Translations under genes and position numbers: made by a program
The notes under the pieces: generated by a model
What the model was told of the DNA's origin: nothing
The model's database searches: none
The model's input: the letters and a program-made list of their open reading frames with translations, nothing else
Shown here: piece by piece, positions 24,201 through 33,100 of the stretch
Position numbering within the stretch: position 1 is the stretch's first letter
How the letters are laid out: every line of letters starts with the position of its first letter
DNA from: Brasenia schreberi
Lineage: Eukaryota; Streptophyta; Magnoliopsida; Nymphaeales; Cabombaceae
Direction: 5' to 3'
NCBI GenBank assembly: GCA_036023115.1
Contig: JAYKKT010000036.1
Coordinates: 7,274,001-7,338,000 of the forward strand
Length of the DNA stretch: 64,000 bases

Positions 24201-27200
24201 AAAATTGGAAAAACATTAAAAATATACCTAAATCCGAGTTTGGAGGCTTAGACGGACACCGTAGGGCACGATTTTAGAGCTTTGAACACCAAGGAGGCGA
24301 AAACCGACTCTTAGGGAGCTTGAAGAATCCAAAAGGAGAGAGGAAACCCGCGAAAAATCGCAGGTTTCTCTCGGGCCGGGACCCTTTATAAGGGTCCCAG
24401 GGCGTATCGTATCGTGGTGGCCCACGATACGATACGTATCGCACCGTATCGGACAACACTGGTATTTACTAAGGTAGGGTTGCACCAATCTGAGCACGGG
24501 AAATAGCTCGAGTAGATTCATGGATTCGGGTCGCGGCATGCCCATAAGGTGTCGCGTTGACCAACTTTGGTTTCTTCAATGAGAAATCAAGCTTTGGAGT
24601 AGAACTGATAATTAAAAAAATAATCTTGTTAAATATCACTATGTTCATTATATAGTTATGAGAAGGAAAATATCATCTCGTATATGTTAACTCATGATAT
24701 ATTGGTAGATACAAATATGGATTTAAAATATATTTAAAAGATAATTGTTGTGTGGGTAAAAAACCTGATAAAAAACATAACGTTTTTTATATCTTTAGCA
24801 AACAACCAAGGTGTCGGAGTTCCCCTCTTTTGCCGCTTCCCGATTAACCAAAAAAAAATTGAAAAAAAAGTTTTTTTTTTGAAATTTTTTTTGGGGTATC
24901 GCCGGTAGATACGCTCCGTATCGTATGATACCGGTCCGTATCGCACGATACGGTGCGATACGCCCGTATCGTATCGTGGTGGCCCACGATATGATACGTA
25001 TCACACCGTATCGATACGGACAATACTGGTTCCACCATTTAGTCCGAATAACTTGATTTACTCTTTTCTTCTTTGTCTATTTTTTTATTTGTAAATCCAT
25101 AACTAAAGTTGATGTTGGGTGATTAAGCTTTCTCCTGGAATTACCTTACAATCTTTACAACACGTTCTATCTTTTTTTCTACAAATAAAGTAACCAATTT
25201 GTGTTTGTGATAAGCCACTCTTATAAGTAATTAAATGTTCATCTTGTTTTTTGAAGATTGTATTGACTATAAAGAGATCAAATGCCATAGCAAAATGTAA
25301 AATCTCCCTACCTTCCTCGTTTATATTCCCAAAACCAAAGTTTCCATGAATCCCTTGATATCCTAATGCCTCTTTACCGACATGTCCAATTAAATCTCCT
25401 CCTAAGCAAATCATCTCCCTTTGTGGAATCTTTTGAAACACCTTATCTAACTCTTCCAAAAAAACTGTCTTTATACTATCTTCTAGTCCTACTTGGGGTG
25501 CGTAAGCACAAACTATATTCAAAACCTCTGCTCCTAACACTAATTTCAACGTCATGATTCGGTCACCATATCGTTGTATGTCTACTACACTCTCCTTTAA
25601 ATCTTTAGTTATGCTAATACCAACTCCGTTTCGAGCCTTTTCTTTACCTGAGTACCATAATTTAAAACCTGTATCCTCTATCTCCTTTGCTTTTTCTCCA
25701 ACCTATTTTGTCTCTTGTAAACATAGAAAAAAAGATCACATGGCATAACAAAATTTTAAAAATTTCTTATCTTCCCCATTTAAATCCCCCAAATCATAGT
25801 TTCTTCTACTTCTTAGAAAATATTGGAATACCTGATTGTGAAGAAACGTTCTAGTCTACAGTTGTACAAACTCAAAGCATATGGAGTTTGAATGTAGAAA
25901 TATATAAATCGCAGCAATTTAAAAAGGAAGTAGTGTGTATGTACGAGCACATACACAATCGTGCATGCAACTGACAACCTGTCATTTACTTGAGGTGTAA
26001 ACTTTGGTGAATTTTTTATAGCGTTTACTGAATGGTTGTTTTCATAATTAAACTATGATTTATCAAGAATATGGTTCCCTAGTATACCCGATGTTATCTT
26101 GTTGGAGTTGAATGATTTCAGTTCTTTATGTTGCTTGTTTATTCATCTTTGCTTTTGTGTTCTCTATACATGTTGCATGAGTCATGATATGAATTCGTTG
26201 AATGATTTTGTGATGATGGTTGCATTTCAGGGAGATGCTGCTTTTCTCAGATACCGTGGCATGCAAGAATTTGATGAAGCCATGCAGTATCTTGAAGAGA
26301 CATATGGTGTATGTATTTACTTACCCTACTGGTTAGATCATCTTGTTATCATGTCAATTGAGATTCTGAGGTTTCGATCACCCTATTAACAGTACATGAA
26401 GAGCATTTGTGACATGTTTAGTTTCCTCTTGAATGCAGTTTACGTTGTTATCTCAACAACGGTTTATGTCTACCTTGTGTGCTTGTGCATTTGCATGTTT
26501 GAGTGCATGTATATTTTCCAAACAATGTGTTACAAAGATATTGCATTGTTAGGAACAAGTTTTCATGATAGGTCTGCCTTCGGTAGATTCATATGTATCA
26601 AACTTAGTCATCTTCATCATCTCACAGCCGTGTGATGTCTAATACCCCTGGGTAGGGAAAACTTGAAACTGAAATAGATTAAGAGTCAACTACTGAGCTA
26701 AAGAACATTACAAAAGGAAGTTATGTGCATGCTGTGGTCCTTTTTCACTTAAGGGACCTATTTTGGCATATCACGAACAACAATTTTTGTGTGAAGTTTA
26801 TCATGTTGAGATATAGGAAAAAGGAAACTCATTAAATATACTGCTTATGCAATTTCCTCTGTACTATGATATAGAAATTAACAAAGGCAATATCTGCGGA
26901 AGGCATTGATGTGTTGGGGCAGAGGGATCAAAGGCAAAAATATCTGTATGTCTCAAAACTGGTAGTAATGTGGTATGAGACGAGAAAATTTGTGACGCTT
27001 TTCCTGGATGCAGTGCTCATCGAAGATCTAAAAAACTTTTGAACTAGTATGCTTCCAACTCTAGCCTGTCCTGTGAGTTTGTTGACTAGTATCACGTGGG
27101 GTCTTCCTTGGTATTCATCTTTAGTAAATCACGAATGTAGGTGTGCGGTAGGTAAATCATGGGAAACCATTCTATAGAAAACTATCCGTTATGCTCTTGC

Positions 27201-28212
27201 AGCCAAAATCTATCACTGGCCACAAACACAGACATGCACATGTGCAAGTATTTGGTTTGGCTAGATATCTTATCTAGCTTAAAATTATAGGTACATGCTG
27301 CATGTACTTAATCTGATGCTGTGGAGTTGTTAATCATGGTTTCTTTTTTAGGAAATTGCATTCTGATCTTGTTGCAGTATAAAATTGCTTTGTTAAATCC
27401 TGAACAGAGTTCAAAGTTTTTTGCTACTTAGATACTCTTCCTATGATCATGCTTTCTTGGATAATGTTGCAATTACCGTGCCTTCAGATATCAACCGTGC
27501 ACAAAAATACTTGTTTCGGAAACTGAAGAATTTTCATATACACATCATTTTTTATTCTTTATTGTTTATCTTTTCTTACTTTTCTCTTGAACATTTACGC
27601 TTTGCAGTTTATGACTTCAGAGCACCAGTATGTCTCACGGAAAGACGACGGAGATAAGGTGATTGTTTTTGAAAGAGGGAACCTTGTGTTCGTTTTCAAT
27701 TTTCACTGGCATAAAAGCTTCTCGGATTATAGAGTTGGTTGCCTAAAGCCTGGAAAGTACAAGGTACTTCCTTCCCCAGTTTGATAATTTGAACCATTTT
27801 ATATAAACTTCATAAAACAGACTCTACGATTATTATTCTATCGATAAAATATTGCATGATTATTGCCGCACTACGTCTTACGAAATTCTCCTAGCACACA
27901 TCGTCATTGCATAACTGTACTGAACTTCTCTTAATTTTCCAGGTGGTCTTAGATTCAGACGCCAAACTGTTCGGTGGTTTTAATAGAATAGATCACGATG
28001 CACGTTTCTTCACAACTGTAAGCAGTGGCCCTAAGCTTTTACTGTCGAGTATTTCCTTTCTGAAGTTGAACGGTACCCAAGTTCATACATAAAACATTCT
28101 TTTCTGCGTTTTGTTTTTGTTGTAGGATGGTTGGTACGATGACCGTCCGCACTCCATGCTGGTCTACACCCCATGTAGAACAGCTGTTGTTTATGCTCCA
28201 ACAGTGGACTGA
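1507..28212 (+). CDS. SBE2: Starch branching enzyme class II (1,4-alpha-glucan branching enzyme), 3' part of gene, possibly disrupted
   Basis: The enzyme cuts alpha-1,4 glucan chains and rejoins them as alpha-1,6 branches in plastid starch synthesis. Visible exons are 1507-1628, 1861-1980, 2972 (or 2947)-3070, 3188-3283 (truncated), 6400-6528, 7076-7182, 15872-16016, 16699-16846, 16941-17041, 26231-26308, 27608-27763, 27943-28017 and 28126-28212 (TGA). Except at the two damaged places, splice sites are GT-AG and phases join. The three GH13 catalytic acids are encoded: Asp in GFRFDGV (3257-3259), Glu in TIGEDV (6523-6525) and Asp in ESHDQ (15966-15968). The C-terminal exons encode the branching-enzyme all-beta domain, ending [18 protein letters not shown] is a class II signature. 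The class II acidic extension is absent. Exons for the plastid transit peptide, N-terminus and CBM48 lie outside the window. Two defects are described separately: the start of the third exon, and loss of the end of the fourth exon next to a LINE. The gene may therefore be a pseudogene, or the locus may be spliced unusually. Confidence 0.9.
3282..4101 (+). mobile_element. RTE LINE, 5'-truncated, abutting the SBE2 catalytic exon
   Basis: The sequence begins inside the reverse transcriptase just before the FADD region (CAAGATGAAGTA, altered to CAAGATGAAGTATCTTGG). It continues through the C-terminal ORF region (about 3286-3970, with stops) to the family 3' end CCATCTAGTATGGGAGAAGG followed by GTTGTTGG. 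The left junction falls within codons of SBE2 (MMYT). No matching TSD is seen on the right, and the rest of the SBE2 exon does not reappear after it, so this is not a clean insertion. A deletion may have occurred with or after integration. Confidence 0.85.
4102..4619 (+). other. Unassigned segment with a 95-codon open frame
   Basis: An open frame at 4093-4380 reads [13 protein letters not shown] then [20 protein letters not shown] and further basic sequence, ending KVCLDF. I do not recognise it, and its first codons lie in the LINE tail. It could be a captured gene fragment or part of a decayed element. Position 4370 (CAAG then GTATGTC) looks like a splice donor, so it could be an exon fragment of an unrelated gene. 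A function cannot be assigned. Confidence 0.25.
4620..5305 (+). mobile_element. Ty1-copia pol fragment (GAG-pre-integrase and integrase)
   Basis: Around 4711-4938 the translation contains [14 protein letters not shown] and then [13 protein letters not shown], the zinc-binding GAG-pre-integrase signature of Ty1-copia. After frame breaks, 5015-5300 encodes [10 protein letters not shown], then [20 protein letters not shown] and SPLEKLFGL, which match the end of the copia integrase core. Stops and frameshifts show decay. LTRs are not visible on either side. Confidence 0.75.
5306..6010. other. Intronic DNA, no feature assigned
   Basis: AT-rich sequence follows the copia fragment. I see no conserved coding motif, SBE2 exon or repeat boundary here. 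Confidence 0.4.
6029..6330 (+). mobile_element. RTE LINE, 5'-truncated 0.3-kb copy with 18-bp TSD
   Basis: The copy contains only the C-terminal ORF region and 3' UTR, ending CTAGTATGGGAAAAGGCTTA and GTTTTTGTTGT. The direct repeat TATTAAAAGTATGAACTT flanks it at 6011-6028 and 6331-6348 and is the TSD. The right TSD lies about 50 bases ahead of the splice acceptor of the exon at 6400, so the insertion sits very close to that splice site without removing it. Confidence 0.92.
6400..7182 (+). CDS. SBE2: SBE2 exon block 2 (general acid/base Glu)
   Basis: Exon 6400-6528 (43 codons) encodes [20 protein letters not shown] through PEAVTIGED and contains the catalytic Glu. Exon 7076-7182 encodes [20 protein letters not shown] through WIEFLS plus two bases of a Lys codon. 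Both have clear AG acceptors and GTAAGT or GTTAGT donors. The next intron (7183-15871) is about 8.7 kb and is filled by a copia remnant and LINE copies. Confidence 0.92.
7183..8229. other. SBE2 intron start, mostly unassigned
   Basis: No coding homology is recognised. From about 7826 (TGTTGGATTTTATAGG) a GC-richer stretch runs to about 8200. It could be a decayed LTR of the adjacent reverse-oriented copia remnant, but no second LTR was matched. Confidence 0.3.
8230..11560 (-). mobile_element. Ty1-copia retrotransposon remnant, reverse orientation
   Basis: Domains run in copia order on the - strand. GAG-pre-integrase is at 11098-10916 ([20 protein letters not shown]). Integrase is at about 10600-10168 ([15 protein letters not shown]). 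Reverse transcriptase fragments lie at about 9800-8500, including the reverse complement of a [14 protein letters not shown] segment near 9290. RNase H is near 8410-8320 ([10 protein letters not shown], then KTIDCHYIR). The copy has many stops and small direct duplications (for example around 9480-9740). Paired LTRs could not be defined. The boundaries are approximate. Confidence 0.75.
11610..11803 (+). mobile_element. 194-bp LINE-derived nonautonomous element, copy 1
   Basis: The left part matches the RTE LINE 5' leader (CCCATATAAGGGATCACC, then CCCGAATAAAGGAGGGTTG). It passes straight into the LINE 3' terminus (AACAAAGAATCCATGTAG, then CTAGTATGGGAAAAGGCTTA and GTTGTTGTTG). No LINE coding sequence lies between. 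Possible TSDs are GTTGGATAGG (11600-11609) and GTCGGATAGG (11804-11813), with one mismatch. It is the same length and design as the copy at 15469-15662. Confidence 0.75.
11853..12949 (+). mobile_element. RTE LINE, 5'-truncated, 17-bp TSD, internal RT duplication
   Basis: The copy starts within the reverse transcriptase (near [19 protein letters not shown]) and runs through the FADD motif to the family 3' end at GTTGTTG. TATCATATCCTCCTCTT occurs at 11836-11852 and 12950-12966 as a perfect TSD. A 63-bp in-frame tandem duplication repeats [20 protein letters not shown] immediately before FADD (period from 12031 to 12094). Later stops and frameshifts make the copy inactive. Confidence 0.92.
13025..14307 (+). 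mobile_element. RTE LINE, 5'-truncated and rearranged copy
   Basis: The RT region includes [35 protein letters not shown] and FADD. The C-terminal ORF region follows, then the 3' end CTAGTATGAGAAAAGGCTTA with GTTGTTGTTG. At the 5' edge, a short GGATTCATGCCTGGTAG piece sits before AATTGTGTGAATTATCGAGG, although in the intact element it lies downstream of it. This points to template switching or rearrangement. Frameshifts near 13450 and 13720 break the ORF. No TSD was resolved. Confidence 0.85.
14308..15468. other. SBE2 intron, no gene seen
   Basis: A unique-looking AT-rich stretch. It contains a purine-rich region near 14710-14850, a short GA tract at 14952-14962 and a CT tract at about 15000-15016. 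No coding homology is recognised. Confidence 0.4.
15469..15662 (-). mobile_element. 194-bp LINE-derived nonautonomous element, copy 2
   Basis: On the - strand the element starts AAGGGATCACCCTTGCATGG, continues through the LINE leader to ACCATGGATTCTACAAATTATGA, then joins TAGGGCTCTGTG of the LINE 3' region and ends at the GTTGTTG repeat. The join falls on ATGA, which is present at both places in the full LINE. The flanks GATAGAAACCA (15458-15468) and GATAGAAGCCA (15663-15673) are a TSD with one mismatch. It lies about 200 bases ahead of the SBE2 exon at 15872. Confidence 0.8.
15872..17041 (+). CDS. SBE2: SBE2 exon block 3 (third catalytic acid, barrel end)
   Basis: Exon 15872-16016 encodes [20 protein letters not shown] to [20 protein letters not shown], with the transition-state Asp after His. 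Exon 16699-16846 encodes [20 protein letters not shown] through [16 protein letters not shown]. Exon 16941-17041 encodes [15 protein letters not shown] through DKCRRRFDL. All junctions keep frame (phases 0, 1 and 0). These are among the most conserved parts of class II branching enzymes and show no stops. Confidence 0.95.
17846..17893 (-). mobile_element. 48-bp insertion: extreme 3' stub of the RTE LINE
   Basis: The insert reads CAAGTAT followed by CAACAACAACTAAGCCTTTT and CCCATACTAGACGGGGTCGGC, which is only the last LINE bases in reverse. ATAGAAGGTAAACTAT is repeated exactly at 17830-17845 and 17894-17909, a 16-bp TSD. The TSD proves that it arrived by target-primed reverse transcription and is not a residue of decay. 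Confidence 0.93.
21181..24461 (-). mobile_element. hAT transposon with broken transposase, 8-bp TSD
   Basis: The terminal repeats are CAGTGTTGTCTGACGCGTAT on the left and CCGTATCGGACAACACTG on the right. GTATTTAC at 21173-21180 and 24462-24469 is the TSD. The element is 3281 bp, with many CGTATCG-type repeats within about 100 bases of each end. It is inserted inside the nonautonomous hAT element. Confidence 0.95.
21496..23986 (-). pseudogene. hAT transposase pseudogene (BED finger, DUF659, hAT dimerisation)
   Basis: On the - strand, 23986-23777 encodes a BED-type zinc finger ([33 protein letters not shown]). A Ser/Arg-rich linker and N-terminal core follow at 23767-23306 ([20 protein letters not shown]). 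A DUF659 catalytic part lies at 23137-22724 ([40 protein letters not shown]). Later segments are at 22711-22436 and 22405-22127, an intron, the hAT-dimerisation part near 22080-21880, and an acidic C-terminus at 21786-21496 (DDPDYNL). Stops or frameshifts occur near 23770, 23300, 22720 and 22430, so no full protein is made. Confidence 0.88.
25796..26230. other. SBE2 intron end, no feature
   Basis: AT-rich intron sequence ends in the acceptor TTGCATTTCAG. No repeat boundary or coding motif was found. Confidence 0.4.
26231..28212 (+). CDS. SBE2: SBE2 exon block 4 (C-terminal beta domain and stop)
   Basis: Exon 26231-26308 encodes [20 protein letters not shown] and LEETYG. Exon 27608-27763 encodes [20 protein letters not shown] through [11 protein letters not shown]. 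Exon 27943-28017 encodes [20 protein letters not shown] and RFFTT. Exon 28126-28212 encodes [16 protein letters not shown] through [11 protein letters not shown] and TGA. All exons are phase 0 in and out. The intron at 26309-27607 holds no recognised element. Confidence 0.94.
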
Positions 28213-28799
28213 AATACTATGTGATTGCATTCCTACAACTTTGCGTGAAGCGTCCGTGTCGTATGCAATCTCTAACAGTTTCTATAGCATGTCTGCAGGT
28301 GCACAGTCTAATGCGGTTAAAGCTCCCAATTTGCAACTCGGACTCCTGTAATCAAGTGCAGCGGAGATTTGTAGAAAGATGAACTTGTATCATTTTCCAA
28401 ATTGTCTAGTAACAGAAATTCTCCCGTGTTTTTTTAATGTAGGCACGGTGACTTTCGTCACACAATTTGTCTAGGGTGTTGCTTAGAAATGTATCATAAA
28501 TGGAAGATGGTCTTCGTCCATAATAAATCATCTGGAATCTGTGAGTACTACCTAAATCAGGTACTTTACCCGGTACCGGTACTTGAGTAGAGGTTTCGAA
28601 ATTTCCAGATTTTAGATCCATTCGTTACGTGTAAATATATACCTCGTATCGTTTGTTCTTTAAACTTTTGCTGTGAATAGATGTCGTCCATAGTATTGAA
28701 CTTGATTCTATACCCAAAAGTGTTATGTTTTGGTGTTAAAACTATATGTTATGAAATTGAAACCATCATGGGATATGATTTTCAGAGTATGCAGCGACA
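28213..28799. other. SBE2 3' UTR / downstream region
   Basis: Sequence after the SBE2 stop. AATAAA-like strings occur (for example near 28521), but no single polyadenylation site can be chosen. A GTACC-rich patch at 28560-28590 resembles the subterminal repeats of the hAT element at 47672-48798, but has no matching second end. Confidence 0.35.
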
Positions 28800-29087
28800 T
28801 TACATGCTTGGATATCCAAAGAACGATTTGAAAAATGAACAATTGAGGTTTGAATTTAAAAAGTAAAAGATTGCTTTTTGAATTAATTGCATACCAAAAA
28901 TATAATCATGCTTTTTTATTTAAAAATTTAAATATCAAATGCATCAACATTACATGCTTGGATATCCAAAGAACGATTTGAAAGATGAATAATTGAGATT
29001 TGAATTAAAAAAGTAAAAAATTGTTTTTTGAATTAATTGCATACCAAAAATATAAGCATATTTTTTATTTAAAAATTTAAATACCAA
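28800..29087. repeat. Two-copy tandem repeat, 150-bp period
   Basis: TACATGCTTGGATATCCAAA starts at 28801 and again at 28951, and the following bases agree with a few changes to about 28949 and 29086. It lies in the SBE2-GRF-like intergenic region. No coding or transposon homology is seen. Confidence 0.85.
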
Positions 29088-30177
29088 TCATTCAAACTCT
29101 CCACTTAAATGGTTGAGATTTTGTTTGTTTGGATATGTTAGTGTGTGAGCTACAAGAATAATATGTTAGTTTGTTTCTTGATCCATTCACCTGTCTCTCA
29201 AGGCGTGAATAGAAGATCGTTGAATGAGCCATTTTGCCCATAAACCATTCCGGTACACAGACATATTCTGCCTCTTCCATGGATCAAGAAATGGACCAAT
29301 CTCATTCGAAGCGGACCTCAAATCCCCGTTGGGGGACATTGCTGTAGCTTTATCATGTGGGACCTCAGAGAAGTATGGTGCTATGACTCGTGTCAAACCT
29401 CGAATGTTGATTACTCACTAGCTGCAGGTGTTGGGCTGAGGGAAACAGGTTCATTGGAAGTTTTTCCATCAGTTCACTTTGGAGCCAGGCGTGATTAATG
29501 GAAATCATCGAGTTATGAGTGCAAATAGTGTTATATAATTAAGAGAAAGTGCTTTTTCTGCAAGTTGATTCTCCAACACAGTGATAATCAATCGTGATAT
29601 AGCACTATCAAATAATTAAAACATCTAATAAGTATGAGAGGTGTGTCAGAATGTTCGACACGAGGGGGATACAGCAGAAAAGTATCCATGTGACCTTAAG
29701 GCATGACAATAAACAACAGGTTGATCTCTCTCTCTCTCTCGTACATACACAGTCACAGGCGCGGGTCTGGGCTTCCAAACCATTACTTTTAGGATTGCAG
29801 TCGTCCATTTTGAACAAATGAAATGATATAAGAAACCCCAACGTAACAGACAATTATATAAAGCAGAGGAATGATCCATAAACATTTTATCATCAAGGAA
29901 AATTCTGTTGGTGATCCCAGAATTCTGACGATAATTCAAGGAGTCACCACCAGGTACCGATATAAGTCTGAAACACCCCAATAGATACATACCAAGGAAA
30001 AATAAAAGTTGATGAATGCTAGGCGTTCTTCAAACCTCAATGAAAAGCCAAAATATGTAAAGCTAGATAACCAGAAATTGCATTTCTAAAAGAAGAACAT
30101 GCCTATGAAACAAATAACCAAATCGCTGACAGAGTTGTCCGGGCCACACAAAATTGGAGCCCTCTTTTAGCCGGCCT

Positions 30178-33100
30178 TCATCTTGGCATTGCGGATGGAA
30201 CTTCTAGCATTGAGTTTGTGGGAGTAGATGCAGGCTGCACAAGGGTCCCGCTGCAAACAGCGGTTTTCTCTATGGCTGGCTCAGCAACCCCGAGAAGTAA
30301 GTCACTTGTTGGATCCGATTTGACAAAGACGGATATGAAGGTTTCGTTAGTAGAGGTATTTGAAGGAAGCGTAAGGCTCAACCAGTTTACTTCTGGCATC
30401 GACGAATACCCTTTAATGGACAATGGCTGCATCACAGTAGATGTGAATCTTCTTGGCTCCTGTGATCTGCCATCACGGAAGAAAGGGCGGAAAACATACT
30501 CCCTTCGTACATTATCAGCGTCAATGGGCTCCCCTAGACGTCGAACTTCATCCAGATAGCTGCAAAATTAAAAGATTAAGGATAGAAAGACGATCATGAT
30601 GTAAAACAGTGGAACTGTTGAACACTAGAAACTTGAAGAATCAAACATTCACAAGCCTTTTTTCTGACTGATGAGTTGAACTGTTGATGGGAAACCAAGA
30701 TGGCTTTGGGTTGTTTAGACATTGTGCAGTATCCGGTGTAGCGGCGGCAACAGTGGTGGTGCTTTTAATGGCGTTGGTGAAAGGTGGAGCCCAGTACGTA
30801 ACATTGACATGATCTGATGCTTGAACGCCACATCGTTTGCTGCTGTTCGCGCTTTGTTTAACAGAACGGCCATCACCTCTGGTTATCGGATCTTGCTGTC
30901 TGCATCACTCAGCGTTAGAACTTGATTGGATGCATTTGCCACCTAAAATAAAGTAGGTTTATACTGGAGACAAAAAGTTGGTATTTACTTGATAGAAACT
31001 TCTCTACAGCAGGTCTTTCTGTCTGCTGTAGAGATATTTCATGTGAAACTGCATAAAGGAAATGCCTGGCCCAATGATCCCCTGTTCTTCTTTCGGCGAA
31101 ACGGGGCCAAAGCCGGGAATATGAAGAAATCTAAGAGTTGCAGAGGTGGGGTAAGACAACTCCCGAGATTGCTGACCCATGTTTGCCCAAAGAAGTACAT
31201 TATACGTACCATCTTTGTGTAAAAATTGAAAAGCAATCTTAAAAGCTTAAAACCTAATTACGTACAGTTCAGAGTTGGATTTTGATATGCATAAGTAAAC
31301 AGGCACGTATCATCCACATAACAGAAGTTCAACTCGCAAGAAACACAGACAAAGCACAGGGGAAAGCACGGGAGAAGGGAATTTTTCATTGAACTTAAGT
31401 CAAAACCTTCTCCTTTTAAAGTGAGCATTGAGTGACCGAGCTTTCCACCTAGAAGATGAGGAAGCTTTTCGTGACTCTTTCGTCAACTACGGTGGAGTGG
31501 AGAATACCTTAACGTGTCTGTGGCAACAGGCGGTGCAGGCAAAGCCAGGACATAGCTGGGAGGTTCGGGGAACACCGAGCTCCCAGCATGATCGTTCCGA
31601 GGGTCATATGCGCTCCTTCCAGCCAAAGAAGAGGATCCGTTGAAGTCAGCCCTTGATATTGGTTGCATAGTAGCACTATCACTTAAGATTGCTGCAGCAG
31701 GCCTCCATGGCATTGTACTTTCAGTAGCAAGAAGTGCATCTTCATCAGTTGGTGCAGTCAAAGCAAGGAGAGGCATTGAAGATGGGATATCATTTGTTGG
31801 TGCTCTGGCAGTTCCAGGTATTTTTAAAGGGATTTCTGGGATCGATATTCTAATGTCATTTGTAGGGTCTGGCCTAGATAAATCCATAAGAAATCTTATT
31901 GGTGATGCAGTAGATGAGATCTTGCCAACAGGTACGATTTCTTTAAAGGTATTAGAGTTTTCTCCAATTACTAGACCTGCCACCTTTGCTGGTGCAGATG
32001 AGCTTATGGGATGAGCAGAAGATGAATTTTGTATAGTTGATTTTAGGGTCGAGCTTCTGTTCTTGTCATTAGATGGTTGGGATTGAAGAGCAATGACATG
32101 AATGGGTTCAGATTCTCTAATGGAGGAGGATGAAGCCAAGGTTTTCTTCCTAAGATTAACCGCTGATGGGGCTTCAAGGGCAAGCACGGCAGTAGGTTCA
32201 GGCATGACTGCAGGTGAGCAAGTCGAAGGAGTCATTGGTTTCACAAATGTAGATGGTGATGTTACTGTAGAATTCATCAGTGCATTTGATCCCCTGTAGA
32301 CTTGATGATTATATCTGTGATTACCCATTGAATGATTTCCTGGCAACTTCCAGTCATTCCTTTGGTTGCTTAGTTGACACCAACGGTTTTCTAAGGATTG
32401 AGCACGAGGACAAAACCCTTGCCTTGCTGCGAAAGTTCCAACATGAAGGAAATTGTTAAGCGCCTATAAGTTTATTGATGTGATGAAGGACCATGAGATC
32501 CAATCGTTCAGGAATCAAAATGATATAGACAGACTGCCATGAATAAATGCAAACGAATCGTTCTAGCATGTCGATGGATGAAGGGAACGAACTGCAATGA
32601 AAGTCCACCTTGCCAGTGCTTACTCGCAAATATTAAATGTAAGTGATACTAGCTTTTCCCTAAACATACTCGTATGCTGATTAGCTTTAGTCAAACGAAG
32701 AGGTTATCTTCCCAGCTATAACATAAAGACGTTAGTTGATAATAACTATTAGAAAAATGATGAGAATCCCGGTAGCCGACCCATCTAGTATGGGAAAAGG
32801 CTTAGTTGTTGTTGTAGTAGAAAAATGCTAGGAGCATGGATACAGCATAAATCAAATATTACATATCTTCCTTGTAACACCAAGGGTACAAGCCAGGCTT
32901 GTAGAGCACAATATTCCGAAAATGCAAGCCTTTGAAGTTACATGACTGGAAGAGTCGACACTTCAATGACATAAGTAACAAATCTCTTATCCCAATTAAA
33001 TATGTACCAATGGATAATAAAATAAGAGAAAACCATTTAACATGATTTGAATACCTGAAAAGTTGGAAAAAAACTCTTGGTAAGAAGGTGTGAGAAACAG

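Larger units (their letters stand above)
20838..25028. mobile_element. Nonautonomous hAT element, 8-bp TSD, carrying a second hAT inside
   Basis: The left end is CAGTGTTGTCTAACGCGTAT and the right end is ATACGGACAATACTG. GTTCCACC flanks both sides (20830-20837 and 25029-25036) and belongs to the LINE sequence it interrupted. Without the inner element about 0.9 kb remains. It is rich in CGTATCG/CGATACG near both ends and has no transposase coding of its own, so it was probably moved in trans by the transposase of related copies. Confidence 0.93.
18736..25728 (-). mobile_element. Near full-length RTE LINE with 19-bp TSD, interrupted by hAT elements
   Basis: AAAAAGATCACATGGCATA occurs at 18717-18735 and 25729-25747 as a perfect TSD. 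Reading on the - strand, the endonuclease is at 25555-25103 ([33 protein letters not shown]). The linker is at about 25080-25037 and 20829-20500. Reverse transcriptase lies at 20525-19386 ([42 protein letters not shown]). The C-terminal region is at 19379-18765, ending RIHVADPV. A stop or frameshift near 19380 and breaks near 20500-20525 and 25100 disable it. A hAT element at 20838-25028 splits the linker. Confidence 0.92.
18190..25795 (-). mobile_element. Older RTE LINE, internally deleted, split by a younger nest
   Basis: The 3' end (CAACAACAACAACAACAACA then GCTAAGCC) is at about 18190. The C-terminal ORF region is at 18605-18339 ([14 protein letters not shown]). Near 18605-18640 it jumps to the endonuclease region (CAATTTGTGTTTATCACAAG), so the middle is deleted. 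It is interrupted at 18736-25728 by another LINE, and a short piece continues after 25747 to about 25795. No TSD was defined for this outer copy. Confidence 0.75.

Noticed and set aside
23920..24219. 99-codon + strand frame
   Set aside because: Antisense shadow of the hAT leader and BED-finger exon.
30720..31222. Possible extra exons of the GRF-like gene
   Set aside because: Coding-looking pieces appear in competing frames with internal stops. The direct joining of 31508 to 30559 is phase-correct without them, so they were left as intron.
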